From Pseudomonas monteilii (GTDB taxonomy: Bacteria; Pseudomonadota; Gammaproteobacteria; Pseudomonadales; Pseudomonadaceae), in NCBI GenBank assembly GCA_001534745.1, contig CP013997.1, positions 1 through 64,000 of the forward strand: a stretch of 64,000 nucleotides of DNA. The letters run 5' to 3'. How positions within the stretch are numbered: the stretch's first letter is position 1; every line of letters begins with the position of its first letter. The translations under genes and the position numbers were made by a program. A model generated the notes under the pieces. It did not search any database, had not been told where the DNA came from, and saw nothing but the letters and a program-made list of their open reading frames with translations. Shown one piece after another: positions 51,670 through 60,998 of this stretch.

Positions 51670-52980
51670 TCACACAGACGTCGCTGAAACCACCTGGTTC
51701 AGCGGGAAATGGCAAGTGAACGTGCTGCCATGCCCCAGTACGCTGGTGATCTCCAGGCGCCCACGGTGACGCAGCAGCACGTGCTTGACGATGGCCAGGC
51801 CCAGGCCCGTGCCGCCGGTGTTCGACGCACGGCTCGAATCGACCCGGTAGAACCGCTCGGTCAAGCGTGGCACGTGCTTGGCGTCGATCCCGATGCCGGT
51901 GTCCTGCACGCTCAGGTGCGCACCGTGGGCATCGCTCCACCAGCGGATGCGAATCTGCCCACCGTCGCGCGTGTACTTGACGGCATTGAAGATCAGGTTC
52001 GAGAACGCGCTGCGCAGTTCGGCCTCACTGCCTTTCAGGCGCACCCCCGACTCGGCCTCGAGTGAGATCTGTTGGCCACGTTGCCCGGACAGGGCCGTGG
52101 CATCGCCCTGGATCGAGCGCAGCAAGGGCTCGATGCTGACCGGCTGGCTCTCGGACGGGTAATCGGTGGCTTCGAGCTTGGCCAACAGCAGCAGGTCGTT
52201 GAGCAGGGTCTGCATGCGCTCGCTCTGCTGGTGCATCTGCTGCAAGGCACGGGCCCAGCGCGGATTGATGCCGTCCACGTTGTCCAGCAAGGTTTCCACA
52301 TAGCCGGTGATGACGGTCAGGGGCGTGCGCAGCTCGTGGGACACGTTGGCGACGAAATCCTTGCGCATCTGTTCGAGCTGGTGGATGCGGGTCACGTCGC
52401 GCACTAGCATCAGGTGCTCGTTGTTGCCATAGCGCGTGATGTGCAGCTGGACGCGTAGGTGATCGTTCACCGGCGAGGGGATCTCCAGCGGTTCGAGGTG
52501 GTTCTCCTGCTCGAAGTACTCCTTGAACCGTGGGTGGCGCACCAGGTTGGTCACCGGTTGCCCGCCGTCCTGGGGCGTCTTCAGGCCGAGCAGGGTTTCG
52601 GCGGCGCGGTTCCACCACTCCAGGTTGCCTTCGCTGTCGAGCATGATCACTGCATCGCGCAGGGCTGCGGTCGACTCCTGGACCCGGTCGATGACCGCTT
52701 GCAGGCGACCGCGAACGCGCTGGTCGCGGCGTTGCAGGTGGTAGATGCTGTCGAACACCTCGCCCCACAGGCCATAGCCATCGGGTGGCGCTTCATCGGG
52801 CTGGTGGTTGCGCAGCCAGTCGTGCAGGCGCAACAGCTGCTTGAGGGTCCAGGCCAGGTAGAGCGCCAGGCCGATGGCCAGGCTCCAGCCGTAATGGCCA
52901 CTGACCAGGCCGGCGAGCAGGCACAGCGAGACCAGCAGGATCAGGTGGCGACTGAGGATGGTGTAGCAATTCTGGTTCAA
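51670..52980 (-). CDS. phoR: Phosphate regulon sensor histidine kinase PhoR
   Basis: 436 residues from a TTG start at 52980 (MNQNCYTIL) with AAGGA seven bases upstream; no in-frame ATG fits better. Two N-terminal membrane helices (about 12-46), a short PAS domain (about 95-200), HisKA with the phospho-acceptor His215 (VANVSHELRTP), and a HATPase domain with NLIFNAVKYT, DTGIGI and GGTGLGLAIVKH. It phosphorylates PhoB under phosphate limitation. It lies 58 bp after phoB on the same strand (operon). Confidence 0.95.
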   Translation of the reverse strand: MNQNCYTILSRHLILLVSLCLLAGLVSGHYGWSLAIGLALYLAWTLKQLLRLHDWLRNHQPDEAPPDGYGLWGEVFDSIYHLQRRDQRVRGRLQAVIDRVQESTAALRDAVIMLDSEGNLEWWNRAAETLLGLKTPQDGGQPVTNLVRHPRFKEYFEQENHLEPLEIPSPVNDHLRVQLHITRYGNNEHLMLVRDVTRIHQLEQMRKDFVANVSHELRTPLTVITGYVETLLDNVDGINPRWARALQQMHQQSERMQTLLNDLLLLAKLEATDYPSESQPVSIEPLLRSIQGDATALSGQRGQQISLEAESGVRLKGSEAELRSAFSNLIFNAVKYTRDGGQIRIRWWSDAHGAHLSVQDTGIGIDAKHVPRLTERFYRVDSSRASNTGGTGLGLAIVKHVLLRHRGRLEITSVLGHGSTFTCHFPLNQVVSATSV

Positions 52981-53038
52981 TTGCCGGTCCTTCGGAGCAT
53001 GGGGAGGGTGCTGCGGCACCGCTGAGGAGGCGTTCAGC

Positions 53039-53728
53039 CTAGCACTTGGTGGAAAAACGATACCCCGTGCCGCGCACGGTCTGCACCAGGTTTTCGTAGG
53101 CTTCGCCCAAGGCCTTGCGCAGGCGTCGGATGTGCACGTCGACCGTACGCTCCTCGACGTAGACGTTGCCGCCCCAGACCTGATCGAGCAGCTGACCTCG
53201 GGTGTAGGCACGCTCCTGGTGCGTCATGAAGAACTGCAGCAGGCGGTATTCGGTCGGACCCATCTCGGCAGGACGGCCGTCGATGGTCACGCGGTGGCTG
53301 ATCGGGTCGAGCAGCAGGCCCCCGACTTCGATGGGCGCCTCGCTGTCGCTGGGCCCAGTCCGGCGCAGCACCGCTTTCAGGCGCGCCACCAGCTCGCGGG
53401 GCGAGAACGGCTTGGTGATGTAGTCGTCGGCACCGACTTCGAGGCCCTGGATCTTGTTGTCTTCCTCGCCCTTGGCGGTGAGCATGATGATCGGGATGTC
53501 GCCGGTCAGCTCGTCGCGCTTGAGTCGCCGTGCCAGCTCGATCCCCGAGGTGCCGGGCAGCATCCAGTCGAGCAGGATCAGGTCCGGCTTGCGGTCGACG
53601 ATGATCGCATGGGCCTGTTGCGCGCTGTCGGCTTCCAGGCAGTCGTAGCCGGCCATTTCCAGCGCCACGGCGATCATTTCGCGAATGGGCGCCTCGTCGT
53701 CGACGATCAGAATGTTCCTGCCAACCAT
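53039..53728 (-). CDS. phoB: Phosphate regulon response regulator PhoB
   Basis: 229 residues from ATG 53728 ([14 protein letters not shown]), AGGAGAGG upstream. Receiver domain: Asp10/Asp11, phosphoacceptor Asp54 (LLDWMLPG), and Lys in [10 protein letters not shown]. OmpR/PhoB winged helix at about 130-229: [47 protein letters not shown]. It activates pst and other Pho genes and its own promoter via the PHO box at 53780-53797. First gene of phoBR. Confidence 0.97.
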   Translation of the reverse strand: MVGRNILIVDDEAPIREMIAVALEMAGYDCLEADSAQQAHAIIVDRKPDLILLDWMLPGTSGIELARRLKRDELTGDIPIIMLTAKGEEDNKIQGLEVGADDYITKPFSPRELVARLKAVLRRTGPSDSEAPIEVGGLLLDPISHRVTIDGRPAEMGPTEYRLLQFFMTHQERAYTRGQLLDQVWGGNVYVEERTVDVHIRRLRKALGEAYENLVQTVRGTGYRFSTKC

Positions 53729-53779
53729 GCTCAACCTCTCCTGGAAACGATCTCTTGGCCCGCATTAGATAACGGAATT

Positions 53780-53797
53780 ATTGCAGCTGTGTGACAA
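53780..53797 (-). promoter_or_regulatory. PHO box upstream of phoB
   Basis: Minus strand: TTGTCACACAGCTGCAAT, two half-sites (TTGTCAC, CTGCAAT) 11 bp apart, about 52 bp before the phoB start. Supports autoregulation. Confidence 0.75.
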
Positions 53798-53824
53798 CTG
53801 CCGAGACGCCTCCGGATGCCTGCC

Positions 53825-54715
53825 TCAGCGCATCGCGTAATCGAGCACGACACCCAGGAACACCAGCAGCCCGGCCCAGTGATTGTGCAGGAACGCCTTG
53901 AAGCACGACGTCCTGTCCCGCGCGCGGGTCGAGCGGTACTCCCAGGCGAAGCACAAGGCCGCCCCCAGCAGCCCCAGATGGAAGCCGCTGCCCAGCCCGA
54001 AGGCCAGGCCGGCCAGCAGCAGACAGACCAGCGATGCCAGCTGCAGGCCGAGGATGATCTGTCGGTCGGCCGCGCCGAAGAGGATGGCCGTCGACTTGAC
54101 CCCGATCTTCAGGTCATCGTCGCGGTCGACCATGGCGTAGTAGGTGTCGTAGCCCACGGTCCACAGCAGGTTGGCCAGGTACAGCCACCAGGCGCTGGCC
54201 GGCAGGGTTTCGTTGGCGGCCATGAAAGCCATGGGGATTCCCCAGGAATAGGCGGCGCCCAGCACCACTTGCGGGAAGTGGGTGTAACGCTTCATGAACG
54301 GATAGCAGAAGGCCAGAGCCACGGCGCCGAACGACAGGCCCACGGTCGGGGCGTTGGTGCACAGCACCAGCAGGAAGCTCGCGCCTACCAGCAGGGCGAA
54401 CAGCGTCAACGCCTCACGGCCCGAGATACGACCACTGGCCAAGGGACGGTCGGCAGTGCGCTTGACGTGGCCGTCCACCTTGCGGTCGGCGAAATCGTTG
54501 ATGGCACAGCCGGCGGCGCGCATCAGCACCACGCCGAGCGCGAAGATCAGCACATTGGCCACGGTCGGGCTGCCATGCCCTGCGATCCAGACCGCCGTCA
54601 GCGTCGGCCACAGCAGCAGGTAGATGCCGATCGGCCGATCCATGCGGCTGAGCTGGACGAAGTCCCAGGCGCGTGGGTGGAGACGGTTGAGCGACTTGAG
54701 CATCTGCAGGTACAT
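53825..54715 (-). CDS. ubiA: 4-hydroxybenzoate octaprenyltransferase
   Basis: A 296-residue integral membrane enzyme that adds the polyprenyl tail to 4-hydroxybenzoate in ubiquinone synthesis. Nine or so helices. The two Asp-rich prenyl-diphosphate motifs are present: [20 protein letters not shown] and [16 protein letters not shown]. Its ATG overlaps the ubiC stop (TGATG), so the two are translationally coupled. An ATG 12 bases inside is an alternative start. Confidence 0.96.
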   Translation of the reverse strand: MYLQMLKSLNRLHPRAWDFVQLSRMDRPIGIYLLLWPTLTAVWIAGHGSPTVANVLIFALGVVLMRAAGCAINDFADRKVDGHVKRTADRPLASGRISGREALTLFALLVGASFLLVLCTNAPTVGLSFGAVALAFCYPFMKRYTHFPQVVLGAAYSWGIPMAFMAANETLPASAWWLYLANLLWTVGYDTYYAMVDRDDDLKIGVKSTAILFGAADRQIILGLQLASLVCLLLAGLAFGLGSGFHLGLLGAALCFAWEYRSTRARDRTSCFKAFLHNHWAGLLVFLGVVLDYAMR

Positions 54716-55317
54716 CAGTTCGTGTCCTTGAGCGCGGCCTGCCAGAAGGCAGGCAGAAAGACCTCGGCGACCAGCAGCTGCAGCCCGTCGCGCTCGAAGC
54801 GCGAACGGCGTCCCCAGCGCGCCGGCCCCTGGACCGGTGCAGGCAGCCAGGCCTCGGGATAGCGACAGACTTCGATGGGGTGGCGGGTGAAGGCCTGGTC
54901 GCAGAACAGCACTTCGCCCAGCGAACGCGTGCCCAGGTGCTGCAGATCGAGCCCTCCCGCGACCAGGGCGCGACGCGACGCGACGCTGCGGGCGAAGACC
55001 CAGGGCTGCTCTCGGCCCCTGAGGTACACCTCCCGCGCCCAGCCCTGCTCGCCAGGCGCCAGGCCCAGCGCCGTGCATTCGTCGTCCCGCAGCGCCTGCC
55101 AGCCCTCGAAGAGCGGCACGACGTCGAAGCGATCCTGGGACAGCGCGGTGAGGCGCCGCGTGAGCGAGCCCTGGTCGAACAGCCAGTCGAGCGTCGGCGG
55201 ATCGATCGCAGGGGCTACCTGGGCGTAGGGCTGCCACGCGGCAGCGACGGCTTGCGAGGGTTCGTAGGGCACGTTGTCGAGGGCTTGCACCGGCTGGAGA
55301 AGCGGCGAGCTTAGCAT
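54715..55317 (-). CDS. ubiC: Chorismate lyase
   Basis: 200 residues. It converts chorismate to 4-hydroxybenzoate and pyruvate, the first step of ubiquinone synthesis. The UbiC motifs [21 protein letters not shown] and LGEVLF are present, with the product-binding Glu near EVFLPAFW at the end. Start ATG 55317 with upstream sequence open but not conserved-like. Coupled to ubiA. Confidence 0.95.
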   Translation of the reverse strand: MLSSPLLQPVQALDNVPYEPSQAVAAAWQPYAQVAPAIDPPTLDWLFDQGSLTRRLTALSQDRFDVVPLFEGWQALRDDECTALGLAPGEQGWAREVYLRGREQPWVFARSVASRRALVAGGLDLQHLGTRSLGEVLFCDQAFTRHPIEVCRYPEAWLPAPVQGPARWGRRSRFERDGLQLLVAEVFLPAFWQAALKDTN

Positions 55318-55564
55318 GATTGAAAGACGGCTTCTGCACGCTACGGCCCGGCGAATGCGGGAGCGAATCCTGTCAATCCGCCCTGGCACAGGGCAGAAGT
55401 GCCACCTGTCCGCCTGATTGACGAGGGGGGCTGGCGTGCACCCTGGCGGCATGCCATTCTCAACCGCGTCTGTCTCAGCCTGGAAGCCGCGTCGTACCCC
55501 TGGACACCCCGTCCAACGCACCGCACGGCATAACAAAAAGAATTCCCGTCAAAGAGGCTCTACC

Positions 55565-55933
55565 ATGCGCAAACCACAGCTCGCTACCGTCATCTCGGAA
55601 GAAACCGGCCTGAACAAGGACAAGGCCAACGAGGTGCTCAACGCGATACTGGACACCATCACACAGGCAGTCGACAGCCAGAGCGTGACCTTGGTGGGCT
55701 TCGGCACGTTCGAGAAACGCCACCGGGGCGCCCGCAACGGCAAGAATCCACAGACCGGCGAGGCCCTGCAGATCAAGGCCAGCAACACGGTGGCCTTCAA
55801 ACCTGGCAAGGCGTTCCGGGACCTGCTCCACGGCGACGTGGCCGCACCATCGGCCAAGGCGCCCAAAGCCGCCAAACCCAAGGCCTCGGCATCCTCCTCG
55901 AACGCATCTGGCGCGGCCAAACGCGCGCGTTGA
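55565..55933 (+). CDS. HU-family nucleoid protein with Ala/Lys-rich tail
   Basis: 122 residues from ATG 55565. The HU/IHF fold covers residues 1-90 (ETGLNKDKANEVLNAIL, VGFGTFEKRHRGARNGKNPQTGE, then the DNA-clamp arm and FKPGKAFRDLL). The C-terminal 30 residues are an Ala/Lys/Ser/Pro-rich basic tail, resembling histone H1-like tails, which extends DNA binding. Not one of the main HupB/HupN copies. Divergent from ubiC. Confidence 0.92.
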   Translation: MRKPQLATVISEETGLNKDKANEVLNAILDTITQAVDSQSVTLVGFGTFEKRHRGARNGKNPQTGEALQIKASNTVAFKPGKAFRDLLHGDVAAPSAKAPKAAKPKASASSSNASGAAKRAR

Positions 55934-56048
55934 GGGCTTCATGGCGCAGGGGCAGGGCAAAAGGCCCCTGCACAGGGCACCCGACCCGGCTGGCATTCGG
56001 CGAACGAGCCGATAGACTGCCGGGCACGTTCGTTTTCGAGATATCACG

Positions 56049-56423
56049 ATGAAGTTTCGCCTTCTCCTATGGGCCATGGGCCTGCTCATGGCCCGAGCCA
56101 GCCGCCACAACCCGGCCTTTCGCAAGCAATTGCAGGACAAGGACCTGGTGTTCCAGATGCAGACGCTCGACGGCCGTGTCGCCCGGCACTTCATCGTCAA
56201 GGATCAGCGCGTCATCAGCCGACGCGGTACGCACCCCCAGCCGGCCTTCGCCATCGCCTTCAAGAATGCGCCGTATGGCTACGCGACCTTGCAGGCCAGG
56301 AACAAGCAGCTGGCCTTCATGCAGGGCATCCAGGACAAGGGTATCCAGATCAAGGGCAACCCGGCCCTGGTCATGTGGTTCCAGGGCCTGATGAAACACC
56401 TGCGCGCCCCTCGACCGGCCTGA
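56049..56423 (+). CDS. SCP2-like domain protein
   Basis: 124 residues. An N-terminal hydrophobic stretch is followed by a sequence of the SCP2-like (sterol-carrier) type: VFQMQTLDGRVARHFIVKDQRV, FAIAFKNAPYGYATL, and FMQGIQDKGIQIKGNPALVMWF. It is annotated as a hypothetical or helicase-like protein in other Pseudomonas, wrongly. Lipid or ubiquinone-linked function is possible given the ubi genes nearby, but unproven. Confidence 0.7.
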   Translation: MKFRLLLWAMGLLMARASRHNPAFRKQLQDKDLVFQMQTLDGRVARHFIVKDQRVISRRGTHPQPAFAIAFKNAPYGYATLQARNKQLAFMQGIQDKGIQIKGNPALVMWFQGLMKHLRAPRPA

Positions 56424-56442
56424 GCCCGCCGAGGCGTCTCTC

Positions 56443-57831
56443 TCAGAACTGCGCGGCCAGTTCGCGCAGCAGCGCCTCGGCATCCAGGATCCGACCCACG
56501 ATCTCTTCGGCCTTCTGTCGCGTCAGGTGCAGGCGCTCGAGGAGGTCGTCGGGGATCTCCAGCTCGGGACCGCTGCCGATGCCCCGTGCCCGCAGCAGGC
56601 GCGTGGCCAGGCAGACCAGGTTCGCGAACGCGGCATGCTCGCCTGCATAGTGGGCGTCATGCTGGAAGCGCAAGGCCGTGGCCAGCTCGTCCGGCATGTC
56701 CCACAGCCCCAGCAGCCAGGCGCCCATCTGCTCGCGGGTGATGCCCAGCAAATGCTGCTCGATGTAGGGGTGGCTCAGGTGCGGGTTGACCTCCAGGTGG
56801 CGGCAGATCAGCGAGAAGTGGGGCGGGAACACGTGGGCCAGCAGCAAATAGCCGAAGTTGTGCAGCAGGCCGCCCAGGTAGGTCAGCCCGCCTTCGGGGC
56901 GTTCGGCCCTGGGCATGGCTCGGGTCAGGCCTTCGATCACCGCGGCGGTGTAGATCGATTGCTGCCAGTAGGGGGTGTCGTGCTGCGGATGATCCTTGGG
57001 CAGGCTCAGGGTCTTGCCCAAGGCCAGCCCCAGGGCCAGGTTGATGACCAGGTCGAAGCCCAGCACACGGCCGATGGCATCTTCCACGGAGCGGATCTTG
57101 CCGGGGAAGGCGTAGTAGGGCGACGCTGCCCAGCTGACCACCTGGGCGGCCAGGGCCGGGTCGGTTTCCACCACGCGGGTGATATCGTCGATGCTCGCAT
57201 CGGGGTCCACGCGCAGCTTGATGATCTTCTGTGCAGAATCCGGCAGCGGTGGAATCTCGATGGTCTGCTCGAGCCGCTGCTGGATGCGCCGCGCCGTGAA
57301 GGCCTGGACCGCCCGGCTGATCTCCCTGGAATCGTCCTTGCGGTCGAGGTTGAGGTGGATGTTGCGCACCGGCTCGCCGAAGCTGCCGGCGCTGGCCTTG
57401 GTCAGCAGGCGCTTGAACTCGGTCAGCGTCAGCTCCAGCAGCACGCCTGCTTCGCCGGACTGGATCAGCAGCGAGTCGATGTCCAGCAGGCTCTGTTCGT
57501 ACAGGCAGGGTGAGCTGGTCAGGGCCGGGATCGCCGGCAGTGCCTTGAGCCCGTGCTTGTCCAGCATCTGCCGCAACCGCGCGACCGGTACGGCCGTCAG
57601 CGTACGGCCTGTCAGCTCGGTCAGGCGCTTGAGGTCCAGCAGATGACTGCACGGGAACAGCACCATCAGGGCACCGACTTCGTCATCCAGCAGCACGGCC
57701 TGGACCTTGCGGGCCGGCTGGTGACCGGGCTGGTCTGGAACCTCGCGGTAGGTGACGCCCAGCTTGTCGAGCAAGCGACAGATCACGGACGGTGCACGAG
57801 CGGCGGTGGTTTCCAGAGCAACTTCAGTCAT
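56443..57831 (-). CDS. HDOD-domain protein with N-terminal YbaK-like domain
   Basis: 462 residues. The N-terminus (about 1-150) resembles YbaK/aminoacyl-tRNA-deacylase folds (KVQAVLLDDEVGALMVLFPCSHLLDL). The HDOD domain follows (about 195-400): IPPLPDSAQKIIKLRVDPDASIDDI, LAAQVVSWAASPYYAFPGKI, and YLGGLLHNFGYLLLAHVFP. HDOD proteins act in signalling, often linked to c-di-GMP or stress. Monocistronic between SCP2-like and recG. Confidence 0.88.
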   Translation of the reverse strand: MTEVALETTAARAPSVICRLLDKLGVTYREVPDQPGHQPARKVQAVLLDDEVGALMVLFPCSHLLDLKRLTELTGRTLTAVPVARLRQMLDKHGLKALPAIPALTSSPCLYEQSLLDIDSLLIQSGEAGVLLELTLTEFKRLLTKASAGSFGEPVRNIHLNLDRKDDSREISRAVQAFTARRIQQRLEQTIEIPPLPDSAQKIIKLRVDPDASIDDITRVVETDPALAAQVVSWAASPYYAFPGKIRSVEDAIGRVLGFDLVINLALGLALGKTLSLPKDHPQHDTPYWQQSIYTAAVIEGLTRAMPRAERPEGGLTYLGGLLHNFGYLLLAHVFPPHFSLICRHLEVNPHLSHPYIEQHLLGITREQMGAWLLGLWDMPDELATALRFQHDAHYAGEHAAFANLVCLATRLLRARGIGSGPELEIPDDLLERLHLTRQKAEEIVGRILDAEALLRELAAQF

Positions 57832-57898
57832 GATGACGATCCAGTGTTAAGCGCGAATATAAACAGTCCCAAGGGCGGACGGTTCCAGGTGAAGCAGG

Positions 57899-59977
57899 TC
57901 ACACTTGGCCATACTGCTGGCCATGGCGCAACCAGCGGTCGAGCAGGGGGCTGACGTGATCGGGCCAGCGGGCCAGCAACGCCTGAGCCGCATCACGCAC
58001 CGCCGGCAGCAGGTCCGCGTCGCGCATCAGGTCGGCTACCTTGAACTGTAGCAAGCCGGTCTGGCGCGTACCGAGCATCTCGCCGGGACCACGCAGTTCG
58101 AGGTCCTTTTCGGCGATCACGAAGCCGTCGTTGGTCTCGCGCATGATGCCCAGACGCTCACGACCGACCTGCGACAACGGCGGATGGTACAGCAGCACGC
58201 AGTGACTGACCGCGCTGCCCCGACCTACGCGACCCCGCAACTGATGCAACTGGGCCAGGCCCAGCCGCTCGGGGTTCTCGATGATCATCAGGCTGGCATT
58301 GGGCACGTCGACCCCGACCTCGATCACCGTGGTGGCGACCAGCAGCTGCAGGTGGCCGGCCTTGAACTCGGCCATGATCGCGGCTTTCTCGGTCGGCTTC
58401 ATGCGACCGTGGATCAGGCCCACGCTGAGCTCGCCCAAGGCGCTGCCCAGGTCTTCGTAGGTGCTTTCGGCCGCCTGGCAGGTGAGTTCCTCGGATTCCT
58501 CGATCAAGGTGCAGACCCAGTAGGCCTGCCGACCTTCGGCGCAGGCGGCACGCACCCGCTCCACCACTTCGAAGCGTCGGCTGTCGGCGACCAGCACCGT
58601 GTTCACCGGGGTTCGCCCCGGCGGCAGTTCGTCGAGCACCGACGTGTCCAAGTCGGCATAGGCGCTCATGGCCAACGTCCGCGGAATCGGTGTGGCGGTC
58701 ATGATCAGCTGGTGCGGGCACAACGCGCCGCCCACGCCTTTCTGGCGCAGGGCCAGGCGCTGCTGAACGCCGAAGCGGTGCTGCTCGTCGATGATCGCCA
58801 GGGCCAGGTGCTTGAATTTCACCTCTTCCTGGAACAGCGCATGGGTGCCTACCACCATCGGTGCGCCTGCAGCGATGCGTTCGAGGGCATTGACCCTGGC
58901 CTTGCCCTTGAGCTTGCCGGCCAGCCAGGCGACCTCGAGACCCAAGGGTTCGAGCCAGCGCTTGAAGGTGATGAAGTGTTGCTCGGCAAGGATTTCGGTC
59001 GGCGCCATCAATGCCACCTGGTACCCGGCCTCGAGCGCCTGCAGCGCTGCCAGGGCCGCGACCACGGTCTTGCCGGCGCCGACATCGCCCTGCACCAGCC
59101 GCATCATCGGTTCGCCCTGGCTGAGGTCGTAGGCGATCTCGTTGCCCACGCGCTGCTGCGCGCCGGTGGGTTGAAAACCCAGGTTGGCCAGGTAGCGGGC
59201 GGGCAGGCGGCTGGCTTTCGGCAGCACGGGTGCACGCAGGGTGCGCAGGCTCTCGCGCACGCGCTGCTGGGAGAGCTGGTGCGTCAGCAGTTCTTCGAAG
59301 GCCAGGCGGTGCTGGGCCCAATGGTGCCCTTCGACCAGTTCGTCGACGTCCGCGTCCGCGGGCGGGTTGTGCAGGTAGCGGATGGCTTCGTCCAGCGGTG
59401 CCAGCTGGTAGTCGCGGGCCAGCTCGTCCGGTATCCAGTCCGGCAGGCTGCTCGGGCCGAGCTGCGCCAGGCTCTGCTGGCACAGCGCGCGCAGGCGCTG
59501 CTGGGTCAGCCCCTCGGTGGTCGGGTAGATCGGCGTCAGGGTCTGCTCGACCGCCGGTGGTGGTTCGTCACCATTGAGCGCTCGGTATTCGGGGTGGTAG
59601 ATCTCGAGACCCGAAGCGCCCGGGCGAACCTCGCCATAGCAGCGCAGGTGCGTGCCCCGCTTGAGGCCTTCGCGCTGCGCATGGCTGAAATGATAGAAGC
59701 GCAGGCTCAGCACACCGCTGCCGTCGCCCATGCGCACCACCAGGCTGCGGCGCTTGCCCATCACCACGTCGGCACCGCTGACCACGCCCTCGACCACGGC
59801 ATCCTGGCCGGGGCGCAAGGCGCCGATGGGAATCACGCGGGTGCGGTCCTGGTAGCGCAGGGGCAGGTGGAACAGCACGTCCTGCAGGTTTTCCAGGCCG
59901 ACCTTGGCGAGTTTCTGCGCCATGGCCTCGCCTATCCCCTTGAGCGCGGTCACCGGCACCTTCGACAGCTCGTTCAT
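57899..59977 (-). CDS. recG: ATP-dependent DNA helicase RecG
   Basis: 692 residues. N-terminal wedge/OB domain (about 50-160), then SF2 helicase motifs: Walker A GDVGAGKTVVA, DEQHRFGVQQR (DExH), TATPIPRTLAMS, and the C-terminal QLHQLRGRVGRG with TRAP-like tail. Reverses stalled replication forks and branch-migrates Holliday junctions. Normal length. Begins 3 bp after the oxyR stop; the two form an operon. Confidence 0.96.
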   Translation of the reverse strand: MNELSKVPVTALKGIGEAMAQKLAKVGLENLQDVLFHLPLRYQDRTRVIPIGALRPGQDAVVEGVVSGADVVMGKRRSLVVRMGDGSGVLSLRFYHFSHAQREGLKRGTHLRCYGEVRPGASGLEIYHPEYRALNGDEPPPAVEQTLTPIYPTTEGLTQQRLRALCQQSLAQLGPSSLPDWIPDELARDYQLAPLDEAIRYLHNPPADADVDELVEGHHWAQHRLAFEELLTHQLSQQRVRESLRTLRAPVLPKASRLPARYLANLGFQPTGAQQRVGNEIAYDLSQGEPMMRLVQGDVGAGKTVVAALAALQALEAGYQVALMAPTEILAEQHFITFKRWLEPLGLEVAWLAGKLKGKARVNALERIAAGAPMVVGTHALFQEEVKFKHLALAIIDEQHRFGVQQRLALRQKGVGGALCPHQLIMTATPIPRTLAMSAYADLDTSVLDELPPGRTPVNTVLVADSRRFEVVERVRAACAEGRQAYWVCTLIEESEELTCQAAESTYEDLGSALGELSVGLIHGRMKPTEKAAIMAEFKAGHLQLLVATTVIEVGVDVPNASLMIIENPERLGLAQLHQLRGRVGRGSAVSHCVLLYHPPLSQVGRERLGIMRETNDGFVIAEKDLELRGPGEMLGTRQTGLLQFKVADLMRDADLLPAVRDAAQALLARWPDHVSPLLDRWLRHGQQYGQV

Positions 59978-59980
59978 GGG

Positions 59981-60907
59981 TCAGGCCATCGGGTCCACGG
60001 GCGGCTTGGCGACCGAGCACAGGCGTATCGAGTCGGCGAGGATCTCGATGGCCTTGGGCCGCGGGAAGCTGGCACGCCAGGCGATGGCTACGGTACGGAA
60101 GGGCGACGGCGCGGTCAGCGGGCGGACCTCGATGACGCCAGGCGCATAGTGATGACTGTGCACGGCCGACAGGGGCAGGATCGAGATGCCCAGGCCGGAG
60201 GCGACCATGTGCCGGATGGTTTCCAGGGAGCTGGACTCCACCGTGGTATGACGCGAGCCTTCGCCGCCCTTGGTCAGGGTCGGGCAAGCCTCCAGGACCT
60301 GGTCGCGGAAGCAGTGGCCTTCGCCCAGCAGCAGCAGGCTCTTGTCGTTGAGCGCCGCGGTGTCGATGCTCTTCTTGGCCGTCCAGGGGTGGTTGCTCGG
60401 CATCAAGGCATAGAACGGCTCATCGTAGAGCGGCATGGTCAGCACGTCGGCCTCGTTGAACGGCAAGGCGATGATCACCGCGTCGAGTTCGCCATTGCGC
60501 AACTTTTCGCGCAGCACGTGGGTGAAGTTCTCTTCGATGTACAGCGGCATCTGCGGGGCGACCCGGTGCAGCTGCGGAATCAGGTGCGGGAAGAGGTAGG
60601 GACCCACGGTATAGATGGCGCCGACCTTGAGCGGGGCGGTCAGCTGGTTCTTGCCGGCCTGGGCCAGTTCGCGGATGCCCTGGGCCTGCTCGAGGACCTT
60701 CTGGGCCTGGGCCACGATGCTTTCGCCGACCGGCGTCAGACGGACCGCGCTCTTGCTGCGCTCGAAGATCAGCACGCCCAGCTCGTCCTCGAGCTTCTTC
60801 ACGCCCACCGACAGGGTCGGCTGACTGACGTGGCAGCGTTCGGCAGCATGGCCGAAGTGTTGCTCCTGGGCGAGGGTGACGATGTAGCGGAGTTCTGTGA
60901 GGGTCAT
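59981..60907 (-). CDS. oxyR: Hydrogen-peroxide sensor and regulator OxyR
   Basis: 308 residues, LysR family. The redox cysteines are in place: Cys199 in LLGEGHCFRDQ and Cys208 in VLEACP, giving the characteristic disulfide switch. HTH includes GHAAERCHVSQPTLSVGVKKLE. It activates katA, ahpCF and others under oxidative stress. Upstream of recG in one operon, as in most Pseudomonas. Start ATG 60907. Confidence 0.97.
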   Translation of the reverse strand: MTLTELRYIVTLAQEQHFGHAAERCHVSQPTLSVGVKKLEDELGVLIFERSKSAVRLTPVGESIVAQAQKVLEQAQGIRELAQAGKNQLTAPLKVGAIYTVGPYLFPHLIPQLHRVAPQMPLYIEENFTHVLREKLRNGELDAVIIALPFNEADVLTMPLYDEPFYALMPSNHPWTAKKSIDTAALNDKSLLLLGEGHCFRDQVLEACPTLTKGGEGSRHTTVESSSLETIRHMVASGLGISILPLSAVHSHHYAPGVIEVRPLTAPSPFRTVAIAWRASFPRPKAIEILADSIRLCSVAKPPVDPMA

Positions 60908-60998
60908 AACGTGCGTCCATGAAGTTGCGGCCCCAGCATAGCGGCTGCACTCGATGGACGCACGCTATCAGACGTGCGTTTTCGCCACGGGAACGCCT

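Noticed and set aside
55944..55969. Rho-independent terminator after the HU gene
   Set aside because: GCAGGGGC/GCCCCTGC forms an 8-bp stem but no U-tract follows.
58184..60922. 912-codon plus-strand frame over recG and oxyR
   Set aside because: Runs opposite two fully recognisable genes; a shadow frame of GC-rich DNA.
60938..60979. OxyR binding site between tonB and oxyR
   Set aside because: ATAG and CTAT occur at 60939 and 60965 but the spacing does not fit the four-half-site OxyR pattern. The ACGCACG/CGTGCGT hairpin there is more likely a transcript end.
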